A program made the position numbers and the translations under genes. A model generated the notes under the pieces. It was not told where the DNA came from. It made no database searches and saw nothing but the letters and a program-made list of their open reading frames with translations. A stretch of DNA of 27,869 bases from Candidatus Nitrotoga sp. CP45. Lineage in GTDB: Bacteria > Bacteroidota > Bacteroidia > Flavobacteriales > Flavobacteriaceae. Below are positions 1-7,017 of this stretch, one piece after another (position 1 is the stretch's first letter; each line of letters starts with the position of its first letter). The stretch spans positions 1 to 27,869 of the forward strand of contig CALQCV020000001.1 in NCBI GenBank assembly GCA_943329165.2. The letters run 5' to 3'.

Positions 1-203
1 ATAGCAATCTTGTTCTTTCTACTATGAAATCTTTTGAAAATGATTTATCAAAAGAGAAATTTATTCGGGTTCATAAATCTTACATTATTAACATTGATAA
101 AGTAGAGCGTTTCAATAGCAAGTTTGCTGAAATTGGAGTAACTAAAATTCCTTTGAGCCGTAATAAAAAAGAGGATTTGATTAAAGCTTTAGCTATTGCT
201 TAA
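1..203 (+). CDS. LytTR DNA-binding domain protein (C-terminal part only)
   Basis: An open frame enters at the left edge (codons in phase with base 3) and ends at TAA 201-203, giving about 66 residues. It includes FIRVHKSYIINIDKVE and a terminal IPLSRNKKEDLIKAL. These match the last beta strands and the end of the LytTR DNA-binding domain found in LytR/AlgR-type response regulators. The receiver domain, if there is one, lies outside the window, so whether this is a two-component regulator is inference. The stop codon overlaps the stop of the convergent priA gene (shared bases 201-202), and no terminator hairpin lies between them. The two transcripts therefore probably overlap at their 3' ends. 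Confidence 0.85.
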   Translation, partial: SNLVLSTMKSFENDLSKEKFIRVHKSYIINIDKVERFNSKFAEIGVTKIPLSRNKKEDLIKALAIA

Positions 204-2650
204 TAAAAATCGACATTTACAGTAACTTTAATTGTTCTGTATTGTGATACCAAATCAAAACTATTCAGTATTTTCTGGATAGTTTTTTTTGTGCCTTGAA
301 TTGAAGCATCTCCTGGCATTTTAATCATTATGGTCCGAATGTATTCGTTTCGGATTCTTCCAATTGCTGGTTCTTCTGGACCAAGAACCGGAATAGTTAA
401 GTTTTGCTGCAAAACCTGATATAACCACATCGAACCTTCTTTCAACTTTTCAAAATCTCGATGCTTTAATGTCAATTTTATCAAACGATGAAATGGTGGA
501 TAGAAATATATTTTTCTTTCATACAGTTGTTCCACATACATTCCTTCATAATCATTATTGGTCACTTGTTGAATAATATTATGCAACGGATTATACGTTT
601 GAATGATTACTTTCCCCCGTTTTTCAGCTCTTCCCGAACGACCAGCAACCTGAGTCATCATTTGAAAACTTCTTTCAAAAGCCCTAAAATCAGGATGATA
701 CAACATATTGTCAGCATTCATGATTCCAACTAAAGAAACATTATCAAAATCTAAACCTTTGGCCAACATTTGAGTACCTACTAAAACATCGATTTCCCTG
801 TTTTTAAAACTGTCAATTATTTTTTCAAAACTATATTTCCCGCGTGTGGTATCTTGATCCATACGTTTGATATTTTTCAGCGGAAACAATTCAGCTAATT
901 CCAATTCGATTTGCTCTGTTCCAAAACCTTTAGTTTCCAAATCAACACTCGAACATACATGACAATTCGTTGGTTTTGCCATCGAATAACCACAATAATG
1001 ACAACGCAATTGATTTTTATATTTATGATACGTCAAACTTACATCGCATTGCGGACATTGCGGCACATTACCACAAGTCATACATTCTAAAACCGGCGAA
1101 AATCCACGACGATTTTGAAAAAGAATTACTTGCTCATTATTAGCAAAAGCTTCTTTAATTTCATCAATCAAAGTCGTGCTGAAATGTCCTTTCATCTTTT
1201 TTCTGAAATAACTTTCTTTTAAATCGACCAATTCTATTGCCGGCATTTGAACTTTTCCGAAGCGTTCTGTTAAATTAATCAACCCAAATTTTCCTGAAGT
1301 AGCATTGTAATATGTTTCTATGCTGGGTGTTGCCGAACCTAATAAAACTTTTGCTTGATGCGCATTTGCCAGAACAATTGCAGCATCACGAGCATGATAT
1401 CTGGGCGCCGGATCATGTTGTTTAAAGGTTTGTTCATGTTCTTCGTCAACAATGATTAAACCTAAATTATTAAATGGTAAAAACAAAGCAGACCTTGCTC
1501 CTATTACTATTTGGGCTGAGCCTGAATTTTGTACAACATTATTCCAGACTTCTACTCTTTCGTTATTGCTGTATTTGGAGTGGAAAACAGAAACTTTATT
1601 CCCGAAATGCTTTGCCAATCGAGCAACCAATTGCGTTGTTAAAGCGATTTCAGGCAATAAATACAAGGCTTGTTTGCCTTGTGCAATATTGTTTTCTATG
1701 AGTTTGGTGTAAATTTCGGTTTTGCCACTGGAAGTTACTCCGTGTAAAAGCGAAACTTCTTTATCTTCAAAAGATTTCTCAATTTCATCAAAAGCTTGTT
1801 GTTGGGCTTGACTCAAAATCAATTCGTTTTCTATCTTATTCTTCTCAAAATTTACCCGGTCTTCCTGAATAAAATATTCTTCAAAAATTTGTTTATCAAC
1901 CAATGCTTTTACAATTGCTAATGAAGATTGAGCGGTTTCGGTCAAGAGCTTTACTGAAACTGGTTGTAGTTCTTGTGCTTGCAATTGAAAATACTGAAGA
2001 ACAAGATTTTTTCGTTTTTCCGATTTTAAACTATCTAATAACGAAATTAGGTTTTCTTCCTTTTTATAGTGTTCATGCAAACGAATATATTTTACAAGTT
2101 TTGGCTTGTACTCTTCTTGGATTTCTTCTTGGAGGGAGATGATGTTTTTGTTTATCAACTTTTGAATAACTGGCAAAACCGTTTTCTTATTCAGGATATC
2201 AATAATGTTTTGAATATTCAAAGAACTCTGATGTTGCAAAGCTTCATATATCAAAAACTCATCATCAGTAAAAGTAGTTTCATCAATAAATGTTTCTTTG
2301 TTTTGAGAAATAATTGTTTCGCTTTCTAACAATAAGGCTGATGGTAATGCACCACGATAAACATCTCCAATAGTACACATATAATAAGACGCAATCCAAA
2401 ACCAATGATTGATTTGGATTTCATTTACAATGGGTTTTTCGTCAAGGATTTGATGTATTTCTTTGGCTTCATAAAGCGTTGGTTCTTCCCGATGCAAATC
2501 GATAACTAAGGCAGTATAGATTTTGTTTTTCCCAAAAGGAACCGCAACTCGCATTCCTTTTTTAATAAATGAAAATTCTATTTCTGAAACCTTGTAAGTA
2601 AAGGTTTTAGGTAAAGAAAGCGGAACAATAACTTCAATGAAGTAATTCAT
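200..2650 (-). CDS. priA: Primosomal protein N' / replication restart helicase PriA
   Basis: This is a 3'-to-5' DNA helicase that recognises stalled forks and reloads the replisome. It has 816 residues, slightly longer than the E. coli protein (about 730). The N-terminal roughly 100 residues fit the 3'-DNA-binding domain. Walker A GVTSSGKTEIY is near residues 303-313 and the Walker B box is DEEH near 400-403. A zinc region with paired cysteines (CMTCG, CPQC, CHYC, CHVC) spans about 522-565. Helicase motifs VGTQMLAKGLDFD and QVAGRSGR follow. It is the last gene of the nadC-yihY-DUF2147-priA operon, starting 11 bases after the DUF2147 stop. Its stop overlaps that of the convergent LytTR gene. 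All motifs are intact. Confidence 0.97.
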   Translation of the reverse strand: MNYFIEVIVPLSLPKTFTYKVSEIEFSFIKKGMRVAVPFGKNKIYTALVIDLHREEPTLYEAKEIHQILDEKPIVNEIQINHWFWIASYYMCTIGDVYRGALPSALLLESETIISQNKETFIDETTFTDDEFLIYEALQHQSSLNIQNIIDILNKKTVLPVIQKLINKNIISLQEEIQEEYKPKLVKYIRLHEHYKKEENLISLLDSLKSEKRKNLVLQYFQLQAQELQPVSVKLLTETAQSSLAIVKALVDKQIFEEYFIQEDRVNFEKNKIENELILSQAQQQAFDEIEKSFEDKEVSLLHGVTSSGKTEIYTKLIENNIAQGKQALYLLPEIALTTQLVARLAKHFGNKVSVFHSKYSNNERVEVWNNVVQNSGSAQIVIGARSALFLPFNNLGLIIVDEEHEQTFKQHDPAPRYHARDAAIVLANAHQAKVLLGSATPSIETYYNATSGKFGLINLTERFGKVQMPAIELVDLKESYFRKKMKGHFSTTLIDEIKEAFANNEQVILFQNRRGFSPVLECMTCGNVPQCPQCDVSLTYHKYKNQLRCHYCGYSMAKPTNCHVCSSVDLETKGFGTEQIELELAELFPLKNIKRMDQDTTRGKYSFEKIIDSFKNREIDVLVGTQMLAKGLDFDNVSLVGIMNADNMLYHPDFRAFERSFQMMTQVAGRSGRAEKRGKVIIQTYNPLHNIIQQVTNNDYEGMYVEQLYERKIYFYPPFHRLIKLTLKHRDFEKLKEGSMWLYQVLQQNLTIPVLGPEEPAIGRIRNEYIRTIMIKMPGDASIQGTKKTIQKILNSFDLVSQYRTIKVTVNVDFY

Positions 2651-2661
2651 TTTAAATGTCG

Positions 2662-3084
2662 TTATTTTTGTTTAATCCAGATCTGTGATCTACCAAAAAG
2701 TGGAATTCCTATATATCCTCGAACTATCAGTTTATCTTTTCCATCGAGTGTTATTTTACAATGATAGCTTTTACCATTTTTTGGATCAACTATTTTTCCT
2801 CCTTCATAAACATCTTCATTTTTTTTTAATCCTTTAATGATGTTCAATCCTAAAATAGGTTTGTTATGGTAATCTCCTTCACACTTTTCGCATTTAAGAT
2901 GTTTTTTATCCAGTTCAAAAATCTCAATTATCTTTCCGTAAACTTTATCTTTGTATTCATAAATCTCAACAATTCCTTTTTCTTTTCCAGTTTCATCATC
3001 AATAGTTTTCCATTTTCCAAAAATAGTTTGAGAAAAACTTATTTGAAAAAACAGAAATACTAAAATTGATAAGCTTAGTTTCAT
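2662..3084 (-). CDS. DUF2147 family secreted protein
   Basis: This 140-residue protein has an N-terminal signal peptide (hydrophobic LSILVFLFFQISFSQ, cleavage near residue 19). The mature part begins IFGKWKTIDDETGKEKGIVEIYE, the typical opening of the DUF2147 family: a small lipocalin-like beta-barrel fold, exported, with no firmly established function. A CEKCEG pair sits near residue 66. The C-terminal RGYIGIPLFGRSQIW also fits the family. Its ATG overlaps the stop of the upstream BrkB-like gene by 4 bases (3081-3084), so the two are probably translationally coupled. Family assignment is confident; no function is claimed. Confidence 0.85.
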   Translation of the reverse strand: MKLSLSILVFLFFQISFSQTIFGKWKTIDDETGKEKGIVEIYEYKDKVYGKIIEIFELDKKHLKCEKCEGDYHNKPILGLNIIKGLKKNEDVYEGGKIVDPKNGKSYHCKITLDGKDKLIVRGYIGIPLFGRSQIWIKQK

Positions 3085-4031
3085 GGTGTTTTGCTATCTA
3101 TTTCTTTTTGTTTTTCACGTCTGATGTGATGTATAGAAGCATTTAAATCAAAGCCTATGAGCAGTACCATTGAATTTATCCAAATATAAAACATTACGAT
3201 TAATAACGTTCCTATCGAACCATAAAGCTCATTATATTTTGAAAATTTTACAACCCAAATGCCAAAAAAGTAAGACGATACAATAATCAAAAGCGTCGTG
3301 ACAACTGAACCAATAGAGATTAAACGTCTCTTTTTGTCGTGCTTAACACCATATTTAAAAAGGATTGATGTTGCCATTAGTATCATCAAAATGACAAAAA
3401 TATACCTCCCCATTTCTATAAGTGGAATGTTATCGGACAAAACATCCTGAATTTTTGTTTTTTGAATAAAAACCTCAAAAATCACTATGGCTGCAACTGT
3501 AATTATCAATAGGAAAGAGAGCACAATTGACAATGCTAATGACACAAGATATTGCTTAAAAAATTTTCTTTTTAACGAGACATGAATATGATGTGAACTT
3601 TCAAATCCGCCAAGAATTGCATTTACACCATTGGTCATCAAAAGAACGGCCATCAAAAATCCAGTTGAAAGCAATCCGCTATGGCTGTTGTGCAATATAT
3701 CATTGATGATTTTGTAAATCGCATCATAAGTTGTTGGCGGCACACTTTGCTGAACGAAACCTAAAAAGTCATTCTGAAAGCCCTTAATTGGAATATATGG
3801 AATTAGATTTAGTATAAAAAGCGCAAACGGAAACAACGCCATAAAAAAACTAAAAGCAATTGCCGTGGCTCGGTAAGAAATCTCTCCTTGAACAATTCCA
3901 GTAAAATAAAAATCCAGCAACTCATATAATGACATACCATGAAGCCAAGGTAGTTTTATACTATCTAAAAGATAGATAAGCTGTTTAATTATGGGCAGCT
4001 TATTGAATTTGTTTTCTGCTGTAGTTGACAT
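3081..4031 (-). CDS. YihY/BrkB family integral membrane protein
   Basis: This 316-residue protein has about six hydrophobic segments. The conserved opening ISYRATAIAFSFFMALFPFALFILNLIPYIP (residues about 53-83) is the signature of the YihY/BrkB family, once wrongly called ribonuclease BN. Later membrane segments lie near 120-140, 165-190, 205-225, 240-260 and 275-295, the last including GTLLIVMFYIWINSMVLLIGF. The tail is charged and cytoplasmic. The function of the family is unsettled; some members are proposed transporters or envelope proteins. The start codon abuts the nadC stop with no spacer and the stop overlaps the DUF2147 start, so it belongs to the nadC operon. Confidence 0.9.
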   Translation of the reverse strand: MSTTAENKFNKLPIIKQLIYLLDSIKLPWLHGMSLYELLDFYFTGIVQGEISYRATAIAFSFFMALFPFALFILNLIPYIPIKGFQNDFLGFVQQSVPPTTYDAIYKIINDILHNSHSGLLSTGFLMAVLLMTNGVNAILGGFESSHHIHVSLKRKFFKQYLVSLALSIVLSFLLIITVAAIVIFEVFIQKTKIQDVLSDNIPLIEMGRYIFVILMILMATSILFKYGVKHDKKRRLISIGSVVTTLLIIVSSYFFGIWVVKFSKYNELYGSIGTLLIVMFYIWINSMVLLIGFDLNASIHHIRREKQKEIDSKTP

Positions 4032-4889
4032 TTAAAAGGCTTTTAAGCTTAAATCCATATTATAAACTGAATGCGTCAATGCTCCGGACGAAATATAATT
4101 CACACCACATTCTGCGTATTGACGAATAGTTTTCTCATTGATATTTCCAGATGATTCTGTTAGGCATTTATCTCCAATTAATTCAACTGCTTTTCGAGTA
4201 TCTTCAAAATTGAAATTATCAATCAGAACGCGATAAACGCCTTCATTTTTAAGAATCTCTTCGATTTCGTCAAGGTTTCTGGCTTCTACGATGATTTGTA
4301 AATCCAGATTATTTAACTTTAAAAACTCTTTAGTTTTATTTATTGCATTTGTAATTCCGCCTGCAAAATCATTGTGATTGTCTTTTAGCATCACCATGTC
4401 ATACAAAGCAAAACGATGATTTTCGCCCCCGCCAATTTTGACTGCCCATTTTTCGCAGGCACGAAATCCAGGTGTAGTCTTTCGGGTATCGAGAATTTTA
4501 GTTTTTGTTCCATCTAAAAGTTTTACGTATTGATTGGTCTTGGTTGCAATGGCCGACATTCGCTGCATCGAATTCAGTACTAAACGTTCCGCTTTTAAAA
4601 TAGATTGTGAACTTCCCGAAACATGAAAGACAATATCACCATACTTCACTACTGCTCCATCTTCAATAAAAGTTTCAACTTCTAAAGTTGGATCAACATT
4701 TTCAAAAATCATTTTAGCAAATGCAACTCCGGCAATGATTCCAGAATCTTTTACTAAAAGTTTTGCTTTCCCTTTAGCGTTATTTGGAATACAAGCCAAT
4801 GAACTATAATCGCCAGAACCAATATCTTCGCGAATACTGTTTTGTATAATTAAATTGAGTTCACTATGAAACTGTTCTTCTGAAATCAT
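4032..4889 (-). CDS. nadC: Nicotinate-nucleotide pyrophosphorylase (quinolinate phosphoribosyltransferase)
   Basis: NadC converts quinolinate and PRPP to nicotinate mononucleotide, CO2 and pyrophosphate in de novo NAD synthesis. It has 285 residues, the usual size. Family motifs are in order: REDIGSGDYSS near 20-30, ERLVLNSMQRMSAIAT 101-116, LDTRKTTPGFRACEKWAVKIGGGENHR 133-159 (substrate-binding Arg and Lys, His158-Arg159) and MLKDNH 167-172. The C-terminal repeats LIDNF and ESSGNI are those of the TIM-like barrel. It is the first gene of the minus-strand operon ending in priA. nadA and nadB are not in the window. No exact TAnnTTTG box is seen upstream; the nearest is the degenerate TATTTTAG. 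Confidence 0.97.
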   Translation of the reverse strand: MISEEQFHSELNLIIQNSIREDIGSGDYSSLACIPNNAKGKAKLLVKDSGIIAGVAFAKMIFENVDPTLEVETFIEDGAVVKYGDIVFHVSGSSQSILKAERLVLNSMQRMSAIATKTNQYVKLLDGTKTKILDTRKTTPGFRACEKWAVKIGGGENHRFALYDMVMLKDNHNDFAGGITNAINKTKEFLKLNNLDLQIIVEARNLDEIEEILKNEGVYRVLIDNFNFEDTRKAVELIGDKCLTESSGNINEKTIRQYAECGVNYISSGALTHSVYNMDLSLKAF

Positions 4890-4925
4890 TTTGCAACTAT
4901 TGATTGGCTAAAATAGTAAATATGT

Positions 4926-5003
4926 TGATTTGGTTATGCGTTTATCTGGTTATTTGAAAACAAATTTTTAACCAAATAACCGAATTACCAAATAACCGAA
5001 TTA
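4926..5003. repeat. Imperfect palindrome made of reduplicated 16-base words
   Basis: The right arm is two exact tandem copies of ACCAAATAACCGAATT (4971-4986 and 4987-5002). The left arm (4926-4958) also shows a 16-base period, with TGGTTAT at 4931 and 4947, and matches the reverse complement of the right arm at 23 of 33 positions. The arms are separated by 12 bases (4959-4970). The core stem is GGTTATTTG (4948-4956) with CAAATAACC (4973-4981). The structure fills most of the nadC/pyrD divergent spacer and runs directly into the pyrD promoter box. Confidence 0.8.
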
Positions 5004-5009
5004 TCTTTG
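5002..5009 (+). promoter_or_regulatory. Bacteroidota -7 promoter box for pyrD
   Basis: TATCTTTG is an exact match to TAnnTTTG and ends 19 bases before the pyrD ATG. The start site would be near 5013, leaving a leader of about 16 nt. No convincing -33 TTG is seen. Confidence 0.6.
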
Positions 5010-5028
5010 CGCAACAACAGCACTACTC

Positions 5029-6051
5029 ATGTACAAACTACTTATTCGTCCCATTTTATTTTGGTTTGATCCAGAAGATGTTCATCATTTCTCTTTTAGT
5101 TTTATCAAGTTTATTTCCAAAATTCTTTTTGTTCCTGCAATTCTAAAATCGATTTACGAAGTAAAAGACATGCGATTAGAGCGTGAAGTCTTTGGCTTAA
5201 AATTTAAGAATCCAGTTGGATTGGCTGCCGGATTTGACAAAGATGCCAAATGTTATCAAGAACTTTCCAACTTTGGTTTTGGCTTTATCGAAATTGGAAC
5301 GTTGACACCAAAACCGCAAGATGGCAATCCAAAAAAACGTTTATTCCGATTAAAATCAGACAGCGCAATCATCAACCGAATGGGTTTTAATAATGGTGGC
5401 GTTGATGCTGCTGTTTTGAGATTGAAGAAAAACAAAAGTATTTTAATTGGTGGAAACATCGGTAAAAATAAGCTTACACCGAATGAAGAGGCAACTTCTG
5501 ATTACCTAATATGTTTTGAAACCTTATTTGATTATGTAGATTATTTTGTAGTGAATGTAAGTTCACCAAACACACCAAATCTTCGTGAACTCCAGGAAAA
5601 AGAACCTTTAACAAATCTCTTGCGAGATTTGCAAAACTCGAATTCCAAAAAACAAACCCCAAAGCCAATTCTTTTAAAAATTGCTCCCGATTTGACTAAT
5701 GAGCAATTATTAGACATTATAAATATTGTAAACGAAACCAAAATAGCAGGTGTAATTGCAACAAATACAACCATCTCAAGAGAAGGTTTACAATCGGAAA
5801 ACAAGACAGAAACTGGCGGATTATCGGGTAAACCATTGACTCAAAGATCAACGGAAGTAATTCGTTTTCTTTCTGAAAAGAGCAACAAGGCCTTCCCAAT
5901 CATTGGTGTTGGCGGAATTCATTCGGCTGATGATGCTTTAGAAAAATTGGAAGCCGGTGCAAGTTTGGTACAATTGTATACAGGATTTATTTATGAAGGA
6001 CCTAAATTGGTATCCGATATCAACAAGGCAATACTAAAAAAAACTTCCTAA
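5029..6051 (+). CDS. pyrD: Dihydroorotate dehydrogenase, class 2 (quinone-dependent)
   Basis: PyrD oxidises dihydroorotate to orotate in pyrimidine synthesis, passing electrons to membrane quinone. It has 340 residues. The N-terminal segment [20 protein letters not shown] is the class 2 amphipathic membrane-associating helix, absent from class 1 enzymes. FMN and substrate motifs follow: [22 protein letters not shown], then [14 protein letters not shown] (residues 176-189) containing the class 2 catalytic serine. [35 protein letters not shown] close the barrel. It is divergent from the nadC operon, with the downstream HMG-CoA-lyase-like gene 26 bases after the stop. Confidence 0.97.
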   Translation: MYKLLIRPILFWFDPEDVHHFSFSFIKFISKILFVPAILKSIYEVKDMRLEREVFGLKFKNPVGLAAGFDKDAKCYQELSNFGFGFIEIGTLTPKPQDGNPKKRLFRLKSDSAIINRMGFNNGGVDAAVLRLKKNKSILIGGNIGKNKLTPNEEATSDYLICFETLFDYVDYFVVNVSSPNTPNLRELQEKEPLTNLLRDLQNSNSKKQTPKPILLKIAPDLTNEQLLDIINIVNETKIAGVIATNTTISREGLQSENKTETGGLSGKPLTQRSTEVIRFLSEKSNKAFPIIGVGGIHSADDALEKLEAGASLVQLYTGFIYEGPKLVSDINKAILKKTS

Positions 6052-6082
6052 CTTAGCCACTTAGTCACTCAGCAACTTTGAA
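6051..6082 (+). repeat. 8-base tandem word array between pyrD and the lyase gene
   Basis: Four consecutive 8-base degenerate words read ACTTAGCC, ACTTAGTC, ACTCAGCA and ACTTTGAA. The array starts at the last base of the pyrD stop and its last unit contains the TTG used as start codon of the next gene. The end CAACTTTG resembles the -7 box TAnnTTTG with one mismatch, but it lies on the start codon itself. Confidence 0.65.
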
Positions 6083-6941
6083 AAAAATAAAAATCATAGA
6101 ATGTCCGCGCGATGCCATGCAAGGTATCAAAGAATTTATTCCTACTGAGAAGAAAGTGGAATACATTCAGTCTTTACTTCGGGTTGGATTTGACACGATT
6201 GATTTTGGAAGTTTTGTTTCGCCAAAAGCGATTCCGCAAATGCAGGACACTGAAGAAGTTTTAGCACAGCTGGATTTATCACAAACACAAAGTAAATTGT
6301 TAGCTATTATCGCCAATACACAAGGCGCGCAAATCGCATCAACACATAAGGAAATTCAGTATTTAGGTTTTCCTTTTTCGATTTCGGAAAACTTTCAAAT
6401 GCGTAACACACACAAAACTATTGCTGAAAGTTTAATAACGCTTCAGGAAATTTTAGAGATTGCCGATGCTTCCAAAAAAGAAGTAGTGACATATATTTCT
6501 ATGGGATTCGGAAATCCGTATGGCGATCCATGGAATGTTGAAATAGTTGGCGAATGGACAGAAAAACTGTCGAAACTGGGCGTAAAAATCCTTTCGCTTT
6601 CAGATACTGTTGGAAGTTCTGCGCCAGATGTGATTACTTATTTGTTTTCGAATTTAATTCCAAAATATCCTCACATCGAATTTGGTGCCCATTTACACAC
6701 TACTCCAGATAAATGGCATGAAAAGGTTGATGCTGCTTATAAAGCAGGCTGTGTTCGTTTTGACGGAGCTATTCAAGGTTTTGGTGGTTGTCCAATGGCA
6801 AAGGATGATTTAACCGGTAATATGCCTACGGAGAAACTACTCTCCTATTTTACTCAACAAAAAGCAAATACAAATACAAGTCCAATGAGTTTTGAAAGTG
6901 CTTATAATGAAGCTACCAAGATTTTTAAAGCTTATCATTAA
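6078..6941 (+). CDS. Hydroxymethylglutaryl-CoA lyase family protein
   Basis: HMG-CoA lyases cleave HMG-CoA to acetyl-CoA and acetoacetate at the end of leucine degradation. The protein has 287 residues in a TIM barrel of the DRE-metallolyase superfamily. Visible residues: CPRDAMQ (Arg11-Asp12, metal and base), HLHTT (His205, His207, metal ligands) and the signature loop GGCPMAKDDLTGN (Cys238 catalytic, Asn248). The start is TTG at 6078, because the N-terminal strand KIKIIECPRD is needed for the barrel and the next ATG would remove it. It lies 26 bases after pyrD and may be co-transcribed. Other acyl-lyases share this fold, but the Cys loop favours HMG-CoA lyase. Confidence 0.88.
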   Translation: MKKIKIIECPRDAMQGIKEFIPTEKKVEYIQSLLRVGFDTIDFGSFVSPKAIPQMQDTEEVLAQLDLSQTQSKLLAIIANTQGAQIASTHKEIQYLGFPFSISENFQMRNTHKTIAESLITLQEILEIADASKKEVVTYISMGFGNPYGDPWNVEIVGEWTEKLSKLGVKILSLSDTVGSSAPDVITYLFSNLIPKYPHIEFGAHLHTTPDKWHEKVDAAYKAGCVRFDGAIQGFGGCPMAKDDLTGNMPTEKLLSYFTQQKANTNTSPMSFESAYNEATKIFKAYH

Positions 6942-7017
6942 AAGTTTACAGTCGCAGTCTCAGTTCTCAGTCTCCGTTTTAGTGGTAAACTGAATACTGC
7001 GACAGCGACTGAATACT
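6942..7017. repeat. CAGTCT-word hairpin between convergent genes
   Basis: The region begins immediately after the lyase stop and ends inside the ATPase stop codon. The left half contains CAGTCGCAGTCTCAG and CTCAGTCTC. The right half contains ACTGCGAC, GCGACTG and two copies of ACTGAATACT (6989-6998, 7008-7017). CAGTCGCAGT in the left arm pairs with ACTGCGAC in the right. It probably serves as a bidirectional 3' end structure, although no T-run follows. The words match those flanking the four-helix-bundle gene near 16905 and 17352. Confidence 0.65.

Noticed and set aside
488..733. Plus-strand frames inside priA and similar short frames inside other genes
   Set aside because: They are antisense shadows of well supported genes with low-complexity, family-less translations.
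4971..5003. Possible CRISPR or iteron array
   Set aside because: Only two direct copies with no spacers, and no cas or replication-initiator gene nearby. The inverted partner arm points to a hairpin.
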